Positions 5,356 through 14,023 of a stretch of 17,486 bases of DNA are shown in pieces. The DNA lies in NCBI GenBank assembly GCA_002715665.1, contig PAZO01000002.1:1-17486 (forward strand), written 5' to 3'. Both the position numbers and the translations under genes were made by a program. The notes under the pieces were generated by a model. That model was not told the DNA's origin, made no database searches, and saw nothing but the letters and a program-made list of their open reading frames with translations. Every line of letters begins with the position of its first letter. The first letter of the stretch is position 1. The DNA comes from Chloroflexota bacterium (GTDB lineage: Bacteria > Chloroflexota > Dehalococcoidia > SAR202 > GCA-002694895).

Positions 5356-6815
5356 AAATATAAAAACTCCGTCTTGGGAACATTCAACATAAGAAGAATT
5401 GATAAAAACAACATTGTTGCTAAATATATTGAACCTCTGATATTAAAATCAAATTTTAAATTAATTAACGATTTTTCTTTTTTATTAATAATTTCATTTG
5501 TGTTTGCAAATAGAGAAATTATAAGTATTGATATAACTATATAAAAAACTCCTACCAAATCAAAACTTCCAATATTCTGACCTTCGAATACTATTAATGA
5601 AGAGGTAAATGGTAGAAACTTTTCTAATCTGTGATCTAAATAAAATCCATTTTGCCCAATCATTCCTAAATAAATATTTTTAATTGACATTAAATTTTCT
5701 GATCTAAATAAAACCCAGTTTATTGTTACTAGTAAGAAAGTAAAAATTTGTTTCCCAAATGTTGGTAAATATATTTTAAGATTATTTCTGTTAATTTCGT
5801 GATTTATGATCAATAAAATCCCGTGAGATAAACCCCATAAAATAAAATTCCACCCTGCTCCATGCCATACACCACCTACTAACATCACTATCAATATATT
5901 TAAATATTTTATAAATGTACCTTTTTTATTCCCACCTAATGGAATATAAATGTATTCTTTTAAAAATGAGGAAAGTGATATGTGCCACCTTCGCCAAAAA
6001 TCTATAATACTTTTTGATTTATAAGGAGAATTAAAATTCAAAGGTAATTTTATTCCGAAAATTTGTCCTAATCCAATCGCCATATCTGAATATCCAGAGA
6101 AATCAAAATATATTTGAAAAGTAAAAGCTAATACACCGCCCCATGATTCGAAAAAAGATAGTGTATGTTGACTTGAATGGAAGAATACGTTGTCTGTTAC
6201 TAATCCAAGTTGATCTGCTAAGACAACTTTTTTGAACAACCCAATTGAGAATATAACTATTCCAATTGAAATGTTATCTAATGAAATATTAAGTTTGTTA
6301 GATTTTAATTGAGGTATGAATTGATGAAACCTAACAATTGGACCTGCTATTAATTGCGGAAAAAAAGTAATAAAAAGCATATATTCATAAATTGAAAATT
6401 TGGTTGTTTTATTTTTATAACTATCTACTATAAAAGCTATTTGTTGAAATGTGAAAAATGAAATCGCTAATGGTAAAGCTATATTATAATGAGTAAATTG
6501 CTTATCTAGTATCAGAGATATGTTATCAATGAAAAAATTTGTATATTTGAAAAATAATAGTAAAGATATGTTAATAATTAAACCTGTTATTAAAAATCTT
6601 CTGTTTTTAATTTTTTTATGTATTAGAAAATTAAACAGAACTGATCCTATTAATAACGGAACAAAAGATATATTCCAAAAACCATAAAAGAAAATAGAAC
6701 TTAAAATTATCAGGTATATATTTGTTTCTTTACTTATATATCTTTGTGTAAATGAAGCAAATATTAAAACGACCGGAATAAAAACAAATATAAATTCAGG
6801 CGAATTAAATAACAT
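5346..6815 (-). CDS. MBOAT family O-acyltransferase (AlgI/DltB-like)
   Basis: A 489-residue multi-pass membrane acyltransferase with about ten or more hydrophobic helices. Family signatures are 'FFPQLIAGPIVRFHQFIPQL' (151-170), 'FQIYFDFSGYSDMAIGLG' (233-250), 'FWRRWHISLSSFLKEYIYIP' (273-292, with His278), and 'GGVWHGAGWNFILWG' (314-328) with the conserved catalytic His318. The C-terminus 'FLYFDF' is also typical. Such proteins pass acyl groups, usually acetyl, across the membrane for O-acylation of polysaccharides (AlgI, PatA) or teichoic acids (DltB). The SGNH-like gene on the other strand is the probable partner. The ATG lies 2 nt after the hisB stop, so translation is probably coupled to hisB. 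The gene is bracketed by two hisB 3' ends, hinting at insertion into the his locus. Confidence 0.92.
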   Translation of the reverse strand: MLFNSPEFIFVFIPVVLIFASFTQRYISKETNIYLIILSSIFFYGFWNISFVPLLIGSVLFNFLIHKKIKNRRFLITGLIINISLLLFFKYTNFFIDNISLILDKQFTHYNIALPLAISFFTFQQIAFIVDSYKNKTTKFSIYEYMLFITFFPQLIAGPIVRFHQFIPQLKSNKLNISLDNISIGIVIFSIGLFKKVVLADQLGLVTDNVFFHSSQHTLSFFESWGGVLAFTFQIYFDFSGYSDMAIGLGQIFGIKLPLNFNSPYKSKSIIDFWRRWHISLSSFLKEYIYIPLGGNKKGTFIKYLNILIVMLVGGVWHGAGWNFILWGLSHGILLIINHEINRNNLKIYLPTFGKQIFTFLLVTINWVLFRSENLMSIKNIYLGMIGQNGFYLDHRLEKFLPFTSSLIVFEGQNIGSFDLVGVFYIVISILIISLFANTNEIINKKEKSLINLKFDFNIRGSIYLATMLFLSILLMLNVPKTEFLYFDF

Positions 6816-6817
6816 TT

Positions 6818-7414
6818 TTAGTTAATTGTGCCTTTTGTTGAGGGTACAGATTTTCTTCTTGGATCAATAAGTAATGATTGTTTTAGAACTATTCCTAATG
6901 ATTTAAATATAGCTTCAGAAATGTGATGATTGTTAACACCTTCTAATATTGTAGTAAATAAATTACAGTTTGCTTCTCTACTAAATGTTTCTAGAAAATG
7001 TGCAATTAAGGACCCGCTTAATTCGCCTAAATCTGAATCACCAATATATCCAGATAATTTAAAGTATCCTCGTCCACCGAAATCTATTACATTTCGTACT
7101 AGGGTTTCATCTAATGGAACATAAGCATGGCTAGTCCTGGTAATACCTTTCCCGTCGCCGATACATTTAGAAAAAGATTGTCCAAGAATAATCCCTAAGT
7201 CTTCAACTACATGATGCCACCCAAGTCCGCTATCTCCGCTTACAAGTTGAATATCTAAATCTATAAGTCCGTGCTTGGACAATTGTGAAAGCATGTGATC
7301 AAACATTTCATTACCAGTATTGATATTTGAATTACCATTACCATCAATATTTAATGATATTTCAATATTAGTTTCGTTGGTTTTTCTTGAATGTTTTATT
7401 TTTCTATCAGGCAT
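6818..7414 (-). CDS. hisB: Imidazoleglycerol-phosphate dehydratase HisB
   Basis: Dehydrates imidazoleglycerol phosphate to imidazole acetol phosphate in histidine synthesis (cytosol, Mn-dependent). It has 198 residues, the usual monofunctional length without the phosphatase domain. Metal-site motifs are complete: 'FDHMLSQLSKHG' (38-49), 'HHVVEDLGI' (67-75), His95, 'HFLETF' (139-144), 'NHHISEAIFK' (162-171), and the C-terminal 'DPRRKSVPSTKGTI'. The second motif is unusual: families normally have D-D-HHTVED, whereas here Trp66 and Val69 replace Asp and Thr. No clear Shine-Dalgarno precedes the ATG. It follows hisG by 73 bp and runs directly into the MBOAT gene. A second diverged copy of its 3' end lies at 5281-5355, so its C-terminal part could have been replaced during a recombination event. 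Confidence 0.95.
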   Translation of the reverse strand: MPDRKIKHSRKTNETNIEISLNIDGNGNSNINTGNEMFDHMLSQLSKHGLIDLDIQLVSGDSGLGWHHVVEDLGIILGQSFSKCIGDGKGITRTSHAYVPLDETLVRNVIDFGGRGYFKLSGYIGDSDLGELSGSLIAHFLETFSREANCNLFTTILEGVNNHHISEAIFKSLGIVLKQSLLIDPRRKSVPSTKGTIN

Positions 7415-7487
7415 ATGTATTAAATAAATTAATTTTAGGAAGGTTATTATACCTTTAATTTAGATTTATTTAATATAGTTTTTGAAT

Positions 7488-8453
7488 TTAATTTTTTAAT
7501 AATTTATCGACGTTTAGAGATTTATTAAAAACTAATTTGTTTTCAATAACAGTTATGCCTTCAGCTGAAATATCCTCTAGATGGTTAATTGCTAGATCCA
7601 AATTTGTGTTTTCTACAATAATTGTCGCAGCATACCAGTTTTTTTGATCATTTGAATATACTTTTGCTATTGTTGGGCCAATTACCCCACTAAGATAATT
7701 GTATTCTTTTAATTGATTGAATAGTGAATTTTCATCTTTTGATTCTATATTGAATATGATGGTATTATATTTTTTGGAATTTAAGTACCCATGTATAAAC
7801 CTTAAAATCTTCTTTGCAGATTCAAATTTGTCATTAGAATTTTGAATTGAAGAATTGTTCATTATCATGCATGCTTCTGAAAAAAGTATGTAACCGTCAT
7901 TCAATATTTTCAAATTATTAGCTCTAATAGTATTTCCTGTTGCACTAATATCAACAATCATATCTGCAATCCCCATTTCGGGAGCAACTTCTACGGATCC
8001 ACTAGTATGAATGAGTTCGTATGCTTCGATCTCATTTTGAGATAAAAATTTTGCAGTTAATACAGGATACTTGGTTGCAATTCTAAGTTTTTGAGTTTTG
8101 GAATGTTTTAATAAATCTTTTGTATTATTAACTTTATCCCATTTTTGAGGCACTGCAACAACTAGCTCACAATTTCCGTAACCCATTTTTTCAATAATAA
8201 TTTTAGTGCTTGAAGCTTTATCATTTTCTAAATACCTATCAAGTCCTAAGATTCCTATATCAGCGATATTTTTGTTAACAGAATCAGAGATGTCTGATTG
8301 TCTTTGGAAAATTATTTTTATATTTTTGTCAAAATGTGTTTTTCCTGTGTAAGACCTAGAATTAGATCTTTCAATAGAAATACCTGCATTATTAAAAAAT
8401 TCAATAGTTGATTGGTATAATGGCCCACTTGATGGTAGTGCAATTGATAGCAT
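7488..8453 (-). CDS. hisG: ATP phosphoribosyltransferase HisG (long form)
   Basis: Catalyses the first step of histidine synthesis, joining ATP and PRPP to give phosphoribosyl-ATP. At 321 residues it is the long form: two periplasmic-binding-protein-like catalytic lobes (about 1-215) and a C-terminal ACT-like regulatory domain (about 217-315) that normally binds histidine for feedback inhibition. The PRPP-binding motif is 'DISATGNTIRANNLKIL' (168-184). Other hallmarks are 'ADIGILGLDRYLE' (64-76) and 'ATKYPVLTAKFL' (126-137). No hisZ is needed for the long form and none is seen. It is the first gene of the leftward hisG-hisB-MBOAT unit and is divergent from hisH across 112 bp. No clear Shine-Dalgarno sequence is present. 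Confidence 0.95.
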   Translation of the reverse strand: MLSIALPSSGPLYQSTIEFFNNAGISIERSNSRSYTGKTHFDKNIKIIFQRQSDISDSVNKNIADIGILGLDRYLENDKASSTKIIIEKMGYGNCELVVAVPQKWDKVNNTKDLLKHSKTQKLRIATKYPVLTAKFLSQNEIEAYELIHTSGSVEVAPEMGIADMIVDISATGNTIRANNLKILNDGYILFSEACMIMNNSSIQNSNDKFESAKKILRFIHGYLNSKKYNTIIFNIESKDENSLFNQLKEYNYLSGVIGPTIAKVYSNDQKNWYAATIIVENTNLDLAINHLEDISAEGITVIENKLVFNKSLNVDKLLKN

Positions 8454-8565
8454 AATTATGTAATTTCATTGATTTATATTGAAGAATTAGTTTCTCATTA
8501 TGGATAATAATAGTCAATGTTACATATAATGAATCATTAATAAATTAATAAATATTGAGTTAAAA
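8454..8565. promoter_or_regulatory. Divergent his promoter region
   Basis: This 112-bp AT-rich gap separates the leftward hisG and the rightward hisH, so it must hold the promoters of both his units. A TATAAT hexamer at 8525-8530 is well placed for the rightward unit, but no convincing -35 sits 16-18 bp before it. On the reverse strand a TTGACT lies at about 8512-8517 without a well-spaced -10. I see no His-rich leader peptide, T-box or obvious operator. Confidence 0.4.
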
Positions 8566-9174
8566 TTGAAAATTCATATAGTAGATTATGATTCGGGAAA
8601 TTTAGAAAGTATTAGAAATGCATTAACTAAAGTTGGATGTAGCCATACTACCACAAATAATCCTAAAGAATTAAGAAAAGCTAAAGCTGTAATATTTCCA
8701 GGACAAGGATCATTCCCGTCTGCACTAAAAAAATTACATCAATATGACATGGTTGAAACTATCAAATCACTGGTAGTGCAAGGTATTCCATTTTTAGGTA
8801 TTTGTTTAGGATTGCAGTTGATGTTTGATTCTTCTGATGAAGGCCAAATGAATGGATTAGGACTTTTTGAGGGAATAGTTCCTAAAATATCTAATTCCGT
8901 AAAAGTTCCACAAATTGGATGGAATAAGGTTAAAATTAGCAATTCAAATATTATTTTTGATAATATCCCAGATAATTCTTATTTTTATTTTCTTCATAGC
9001 TACTACGTTAAACCCACATCGAAAAATAATATTATTGGATTTACTGATTATGGGATTGAATATTGCTCAGCCTATTCAAAAAACAATTATATTGGAGTTC
9101 AATTTCACCCCGAAAAAAGCGGTCAATTAGGACTGAAAATTTTTGATAATTTTATTAATAAATTTGTAGTTTAA
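8566..9174 (+). CDS. hisH: Imidazole glycerol phosphate synthase glutaminase subunit HisH
   Basis: The class I glutamine amidotransferase subunit that feeds ammonia to HisF. 202 residues. The nucleophile Cys80 is in 'FLGICLGLQLMF', and His181 and Glu183 lie in 'VQFHPEKSG'. 'PGQGSF' (45-50) and 'PQIGWN' (116-121) are family motifs. The start is TTG at 8566: the N-terminal strand 'KIHIVDYDSGNL' begins at once, and no in-frame ATG is available upstream of it. A weak GAG precedes it. It is the first gene of the rightward his unit; hisA starts 8 bp after its stop. Confidence 0.95.
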   Translation: MKIHIVDYDSGNLESIRNALTKVGCSHTTTNNPKELRKAKAVIFPGQGSFPSALKKLHQYDMVETIKSLVVQGIPFLGICLGLQLMFDSSDEGQMNGLGLFEGIVPKISNSVKVPQIGWNKVKISNSNIIFDNIPDNSYFYFLHSYYVKPTSKNNIIGFTDYGIEYCSAYSKNNYIGVQFHPEKSGQLGLKIFDNFINKFVV

Positions 9175-9182
9175 AGTAAAAC

Positions 9183-9899
9183 ATGAAAATTTTTCCAGCT
9201 ATTGATATTTTGAATGAAAAATGTGTCAGGCTCTTTAAGGGAGATTATAACAAAGCTACTGTGTATTCAGAAGATCCAAACAAAATGATTAATAAATGGT
9301 CTGAACATGGTGCTGAATGGATTCATATAGTTGATTTAGATGGCGCCAGAAAAGGGAAGCCAATATCTAAAGCATTAATTACCAAGATGATTGATAACTC
9401 TAGTGTGAAGATTCAAATTGGTGGAGGAATAAGAGATTTGGATTCTATTGAATATTATCTTTCAAATGGTGTCGAAAGAGTTATTTTAGGGAGCGTTGCT
9501 ATCGAAAATAAGAACGATTTTGTTAATACAGCAGTTTCTAAGTACGGCTCAGATCGAATTATAATTTCAGTTGATTCTGAGAATGGTTTTGTAAAATCCG
9601 ACGGATGGATTAAGTCAAGTAAAATATCACCTAAAGAATTGATTTCAAATATGCTTAGTTCAGGGGTAACTAATTTTATTTATACAGACATTGAAAAAGA
9701 TGGTACATTTCAAGGTGTGTCAATTGAAACTATAGAATCTATAACAAAAGAATATCATTTGAATTTAATTGTTGCGGGCGGAATATCTTCAATTGATGAT
9801 ATAAAAAATTTAGAGAAATTAAATGTAGAAGGAGTCATAATAGGTAAAGCTTTTTATGAAAATCATTTGAACCCTTCAATTATTTCACAATTTAAATAA
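9183..9899 (+). CDS. hisA: Phosphoribosylformimino-5-aminoimidazole carboxamide ribotide isomerase HisA
   Basis: Amadori isomerase converting ProFAR to PRFAR, a half-barrel-duplicated TIM barrel of 238 residues. The catalytic acids are Asp8 ('PAIDILNEKCVRL') and Asp130 ('ISVDSENG'). 'TDIEKDGTFQG' (168-178) and the phosphate loops 'GGGIRD' (80-85) and 'VAGGISS' (197-203) are as expected. It lies between hisH and hisF with short spacers (8 and 14 bp), so it is co-transcribed. The second motif is 'ILNEK' rather than the common 'LKDGK', a modest divergence. The 'DGT' signature and position next to hisF distinguish it from HisF. Confidence 0.95.
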   Translation: MKIFPAIDILNEKCVRLFKGDYNKATVYSEDPNKMINKWSEHGAEWIHIVDLDGARKGKPISKALITKMIDNSSVKIQIGGGIRDLDSIEYYLSNGVERVILGSVAIENKNDFVNTAVSKYGSDRIIISVDSENGFVKSDGWIKSSKISPKELISNMLSSGVTNFIYTDIEKDGTFQGVSIETIESITKEYHLNLIVAGGISSIDDIKNLEKLNVEGVIIGKAFYENHLNPSIISQFK

Positions 9900-9913
9900 T
9901 TTAAAGGGTAAAT

Positions 9914-10672
9914 ATGCTGACCAAAAGAATTATCCCTTGTCTAGATGTAGATAAAGGAAAAGTTGTAAAAGGAAAAAGTTTTGTTGATCTTGTAGAGGCA
10001 GGAGATCCTGTAGATATGGCAAAAAAATACTACGAATCTGGTGCAGATGAAATTGTTTTTTTAGATATTACAGCAAGCGTTGAAAAAAGAGAGACTATTC
10101 TAGAAATAGTTCAAAAAGTTTCTAAACATGTTTTTATTCCACTTACTGTTGGGGGAGGAATCCAAAGTGTTGAGGATATTAAAAAATTATTAAATTGTGG
10201 TGCTGATAAAGTTTCAATTAACACTGCTGGTATTTTAAATAAGAATTTAATTTCAGAATCCTCAGATTATTTTGGATCTCAGGCAATAGTTGGTGCTATA
10301 GACGCAAAAAAAACACAAGAATCCTGGGAAATTTATAGCCATGGAGGTAGGAAATCTACAGGAATAGATGCTATTGATTGGGCAAAAGAGTTAGAACTAT
10401 TAGGCGCAGGAGAATTGTTGGTCACAAGCATTGATCAAGATGGGAAAACTTCTGGTTATGATCTAGATCTTTTGAAAGAAATAACAAATAATGTAAATAT
10501 ACCAATTATAGCAAGTGGAGGAGCGGGATCTCCTGATCATATGGTTGAAGCCTTTTCAATTGGTAATGCAGATGCTGTGCTTGCAGCTAGTATATTTCAT
10601 TTTGAGGAATATACAATTAAAAATACCAAGCAATATTTAAAATCAAAAGGAATAAATATTAGAGATGAGTGA
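9914..10672 (+). CDS. hisF: Imidazole glycerol phosphate synthase cyclase subunit HisF
   Basis: The synthase half of the HisHF complex; it uses ammonia from HisH to turn PRFAR into imidazoleglycerol phosphate and AICAR. 252 residues, normal for the family. The catalytic Asp11 is in '[15 protein letters not shown]' and Asp130 in 'VGAIDAKK'. Phosphate loops are 'TVGGGIQS' (78-85) and 'ASGGAG' (200-205). An AAAGGGT ribosome binding site precedes the ATG. Its last 8 bases overlap the start of hisIE, so those two are translationally coupled. Confidence 0.96.
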   Translation: MLTKRIIPCLDVDKGKVVKGKSFVDLVEAGDPVDMAKKYYESGADEIVFLDITASVEKRETILEIVQKVSKHVFIPLTVGGGIQSVEDIKKLLNCGADKVSINTAGILNKNLISESSDYFGSQAIVGAIDAKKTQESWEIYSHGGRKSTGIDAIDWAKELELLGAGELLVTSIDQDGKTSGYDLDLLKEITNNVNIPIIASGGAGSPDHMVEAFSIGNADAVLAASIFHFEEYTIKNTKQYLKSKGINIRDE

Positions 10673-11255
10673 AAATAATAATTTAAAACTTATACCTGCA
10701 ATAATACAGGACCATCGAACCCTGAATGTGTTGATGCTTGGATATATGAATCAAGAGTCAATTGACTTAACCCTTAAAACAAAAAAAATTTGGTTTTATA
10801 GCAGAAGTAGAAATAAATTATGGCAAAAAGGTGAAACATCTGGTAATTTTTTGAATTTAAAACAATTGGTATACGATTGCGATAAAGACGCTATATTGGC
10901 TACAGCTATCCCTGATGGCCCAACTTGCCATAATGGTACGTATAGTTGCTTTGAAGGTTTAGATAAAAATCATAATTTTTTATATCAACTAATTAATATA
11001 ATTAACCAAAGAAATACCGATTCTAAAAAGGATAGTTATACTTCAAAATTATTACATAATGGAATACCTAAAATAGCTCAAAAAATTGTAGAGGAAGCAG
11101 GCGAGTTAAGCATTGCAAGCTTAGGTGATGATAAAAAAGAAGTTATATATGAATTTGCAGATCTACTTTTTCATATGTTAGTTTTATTAGAAAAAACAGA
11201 GATAAATATAGAAGAAATTTGGAGTGAACTTGCTTCAAGAAATAATGAAAAATAA
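10665..11255 (+). CDS. hisIE: Bifunctional phosphoribosyl-AMP cyclohydrolase / phosphoribosyl-ATP pyrophosphatase HisIE
   Basis: A fusion carrying steps two and three of histidine synthesis, 196 residues. The N-terminal HisI domain (about 1-105) shows '[18 protein letters not shown]' (44-61), 'DCDKDA' (71-76) for Mg, and the Zn ligands Cys72, Cys88 and Cys95. The C-terminal HisE domain (about 107-196) has the acidic pyrophosphatase helix '[13 protein letters not shown]' (140-152) and '[14 protein letters not shown]' (162-175). The ATG overlaps the hisF end by 8 bp. It is the last his gene of this unit, and the strong Shine-Dalgarno of the next gene begins right after its stop. Confidence 0.95.
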   Translation: MSENNNLKLIPAIIQDHRTLNVLMLGYMNQESIDLTLKTKKIWFYSRSRNKLWQKGETSGNFLNLKQLVYDCDKDAILATAIPDGPTCHNGTYSCFEGLDKNHNFLYQLINIINQRNTDSKKDSYTSKLLHNGIPKIAQKIVEEAGELSIASLGDDKKEVIYEFADLLFHMLVLLEKTEINIEEIWSELASRNNEK

Positions 11256-11269
11256 AAGGAGGAATATTT

Positions 11270-12679
11270 ATGTCTGAATTTGTAGATACAGTTATCAAAG
11301 GAGGTATAGTAGCTTTCTCTTCCAATGCATTTCAATCTAGTATCGCAATCAAAGGCGAAAAAATTGTAGCTGTAGGCGATTATTCTACTATGCCAAAAGC
11401 TAAAACCTATATCGACGCTTCAGGTAAATTTGTTCTTCCTGGACTTATCGACAGTCATGTCCATATTAGAGAAAAACCTGGAGATGACTGGGGAATTACA
11501 TCTAAAGCAGCTGCCTTAGCTGGGTTAACAACAATTATTCCATTTGGAGAATACAAATCAGATCAAAAAGAAACGTTGCCAGAATCAATAGAAAGATGGA
11601 AATCAGAAGCAGGAAAGGAGTCTTTTGTAGATTATTCCCTTCACTATATTCTTAGTAATACACCATATATCGTTGAAGGACTCAAACAAGCAATGGAAAT
11701 GGGAGTAACTTCTTATAAGATGTTTATGACATACGATCATAGAGTTTCAGATTCATTCATAGCAAATGTCATGGAAATTGTAGGTAAAAACGGAGGTATA
11801 GTCCAACTACATGCTGAAAATGGAGATGTCATAGAGCATTTAATGAATAAATCTATATCTTTAGACAAAACAAAACCCACAGATTTTCCAGCAACATGCC
11901 CTCCTTGGGCTGAAGAAGAGGCAATAAATAGAGGAATTTTATTAGCTAAAATGACTGAATGCCCTTTGTATATTGTGCACCTGACGACAAAAATTGGTTT
12001 AGATAGAATTATTCAAGCTCAATTATCAGGACAGCAAGTTTGGGCAGAAACATGTCCTCAATACTTGTTATTAGATGAAACAGCCTTGGAAAAAATTGGA
12101 CCCTTTGCAAAAATCGGACCTCCTTTGAGACCTGCTGATGGATTAAATCAATCTGCATTATGGAATGGTTTGAAAAATGGATATTTATCTACAATTGGCA
12201 GCGACCATTCTCCTGCACCATCAGATAAAAAAGAACTAGGTTGGGATAATATTTTTAGAGCTCCTAATGGCGATGCAATTCCATTTGGCGCTCCATCTAT
12301 AGAGACTTTAGTTCCTTTAATTTTTTCTGAAGGAGTTGTAAAAAGGGAATTTCCAATTTGGTGGATGGCTAGAATGCTTTCTGAAAATCCGGCAAGAATT
12401 TTTGGAATTTACCCTAAAAAAGGAATTATACAGCCGGGTTCAGATGCAGATTTACTGATTATTGACCCTGACTCAAAATCCACTATAACTGCAAAGAAGC
12501 ATCAAAGTACCACTGGTTATACCCCTTATGAAGATTGGGAAATACAAGGAAATCCGTGGATGACATTTCTTAGAGGAAATGTATTGTTGAATGATGGTAA
12601 TTTGGAACAATCACCGGGATTTGGAAACTTTATTTCTGCAGGTTCTCCAGTTCCTCCAATTGCAGGGATTTCACATTAA
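11270..12679 (+). CDS. Dihydroorotase/hydantoinase-type cyclic amidohydrolase
   Basis: A 469-residue binuclear metal amidohydrolase. Metal ligands are visible in order: His63 and His65 ('DSHVHIR'), the probable carboxylated Lys150 ('SYKMFMTYD'), His181 ('QLHAEN'), His237 ('IVHLTT') and Asp312 ('GSDHSPAPSDKK'). The C-terminal sandwich ends with 'PGSDADLLIIDP' (389-400). This pattern is shared by dihydropyrimidinase, allantoinase and long dihydroorotases, all of which open a cyclic amide ring in the cytosol. No other pyrimidine or purine catabolic gene is adjacent, so the substrate is undecided. A strong AAGGAGG at 11256-11262 gives efficient translation. It starts 14 bp after hisIE and is probably co-transcribed, although its pathway is not histidine synthesis. 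Confidence 0.88.
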   Translation: MSEFVDTVIKGGIVAFSSNAFQSSIAIKGEKIVAVGDYSTMPKAKTYIDASGKFVLPGLIDSHVHIREKPGDDWGITSKAAALAGLTTIIPFGEYKSDQKETLPESIERWKSEAGKESFVDYSLHYILSNTPYIVEGLKQAMEMGVTSYKMFMTYDHRVSDSFIANVMEIVGKNGGIVQLHAENGDVIEHLMNKSISLDKTKPTDFPATCPPWAEEEAINRGILLAKMTECPLYIVHLTTKIGLDRIIQAQLSGQQVWAETCPQYLLLDETALEKIGPFAKIGPPLRPADGLNQSALWNGLKNGYLSTIGSDHSPAPSDKKELGWDNIFRAPNGDAIPFGAPSIETLVPLIFSEGVVKREFPIWWMARMLSENPARIFGIYPKKGIIQPGSDADLLIIDPDSKSTITAKKHQSTTGYTPYEDWEIQGNPWMTFLRGNVLLNDGNLEQSPGFGNFISAGSPVPPIAGISH

Positions 12680-12711
12680 AATTTAAATTAATATCTAAAT
12701 TAATTAGTACT

Positions 12712-13698
12712 ATGAAAAAAAATCTAAACATGGTGATCCTTGATGATTATCAAAAATATTTTCATCAAATGAAGAATGATAAAAGATTACCTGAAAATAT
12801 TAATTTAACTATATTTGAAAATCATTTTAATAATTCGAAAGATTTAGTTTATCATTTGAAAAAATACAACATAATAGTTGGGATACGAGAAAGAACTAGT
12901 TTTCCAGAAAAAGTGATAAATAAATTACCTAATTTAAATTTACTCATAACTACAGGTCTTAAGAATGCTTCTTTTGATTTAGATGCATCAACAAAAAATA
13001 ATATTGTAGTTTCTGGAACTTCCGGATCAGGAGAGGGCCCAGTTGATCTAACTTGGGGATTAATTATTTCACTGGTAAGAAAAATACACATCGAAGACAA
13101 GCTTGTTAGAGAAGGTAAGTGGGGACATTTTATTGGACCAAGCTTATCGGGTAAAACATTAGGTATACTAGGGTTAGGACATATAGGTAAATTAGTATCA
13201 AAAGTGGGATTGGCATTTGGCATGAAGGTTATTTCATGGAGTGAAAACTTGGACCAAATATCTGCTAAAAAATATGGAGTTACTTATGTTGATAAAGAAA
13301 CACTTTTTAGTAAGTCTGATATTTTATCAATTCATACAAAACTAAGTGATAGAACAAGAGGTATTGTGGGGAAAAAAGAAATAAGCTTTATGAAACCAAC
13401 TTCTTACCTAATAAATACATCGCGAGGTCCGATAATTAAAGAGCAAGCCTTAATTGAAGCATTAAATTCAAATAAAATTGCAGGTGCAGGGCTAGATACT
13501 TTTGATGTTGAACCATTATATCCAAGTCATCCTTTATTGCATACGCCAAATACTCTTTTGACACCACATATAGGCTATGTCACAAAAGAAGCATACAAAG
13601 CTTACTATGAGGGTATATTAGAAAATGTTATTTCTTTCTTAAATCACAACCCAACGAGAGTACTAAATCCTGAAGTTTTAAGTAAATTATATGGTTAA
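12712..13698 (+). CDS. D-isomer-specific 2-hydroxyacid dehydrogenase
   Basis: A 328-residue NAD-dependent dehydrogenase of the D-2-hydroxyacid family (D-3-phosphoglycerate, glycerate and glyoxylate reductase relatives). The Rossmann motif 'LGILGLGHIGK' (150-160) and the catalytic triad Arg238 ('NTSRGPII'), Glu267 ('FDVEPL') and His286 ('TPHIGY') are all present. There is no C-terminal ACT domain, so it is not the long serine-pathway SerA. The substrate is not clear. It starts 32 bp after the amidohydrolase gene with no terminator between, so the two may be one transcript. The ATG at 12712 lacks a strong Shine-Dalgarno; another in-frame ATG lies six codons in. Confidence 0.88.
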   Translation: MKKNLNMVILDDYQKYFHQMKNDKRLPENINLTIFENHFNNSKDLVYHLKKYNIIVGIRERTSFPEKVINKLPNLNLLITTGLKNASFDLDASTKNNIVVSGTSGSGEGPVDLTWGLIISLVRKIHIEDKLVREGKWGHFIGPSLSGKTLGILGLGHIGKLVSKVGLAFGMKVISWSENLDQISAKKYGVTYVDKETLFSKSDILSIHTKLSDRTRGIVGKKEISFMKPTSYLINTSRGPIIKEQALIEALNSNKIAGAGLDTFDVEPLYPSHPLLHTPNTLLTPHIGYVTKEAYKAYYEGILENVISFLNHNPTRVLNPEVLSKLYG

Positions 13699-13762
13699 GA
13701 TTTTTTAAATTATACTTTTATTTTAAAACTACAGTTTATATTTATGTTTATAATATTCATGT

Positions 13763-14014
13763 ATGAAAAATGAAAGTTGGTTTGTTTATATATTGCTTTG
13801 TAAGGACAGTACATTTTACACCGGAGTTACAAATGATATTAAAAAACGAATATTAGCACATGAAAACGGAAAAGGCGCAAAGTATACAAAAGGTAGAGGA
13901 CCTTTTAAATTGATCTACAAATGTGCGTTTGAAACACAAAGCTTGGCTTTGAAAGAAGAGATAAGAATAAAAAAACTATCTAAAATTCAAAAATTAAAAT
14001 TAATAAAAATATGA
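13763..14014 (+). CDS. GIY-YIG domain protein (YhbQ/UPF0213-like)
   Basis: An 83-residue stand-alone GIY-YIG nuclease-fold domain. The 'VYIL' (8-11) and 'YTGVTND' (19-25) elements stand for the GIY and YIG motifs. Arg29 and the acidic pair Glu65/Glu66 in 'ALKEEIRIKKL' match the expected active-site positions. Small single-domain members are widespread in bacteria and may act on DNA, but their physiological role is uncertain. It is the first of three closely spaced genes; 64 AT-rich bases separate it from the dehydrogenase, with a TATAAT just before its start that could serve as a promoter. Confidence 0.88.
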   Translation: MKNESWFVYILLCKDSTFYTGVTNDIKKRILAHENGKGAKYTKGRGPFKLIYKCAFETQSLALKEEIRIKKLSKIQKLKLIKI

Positions 14015-14023
14015 GGTTTAATA

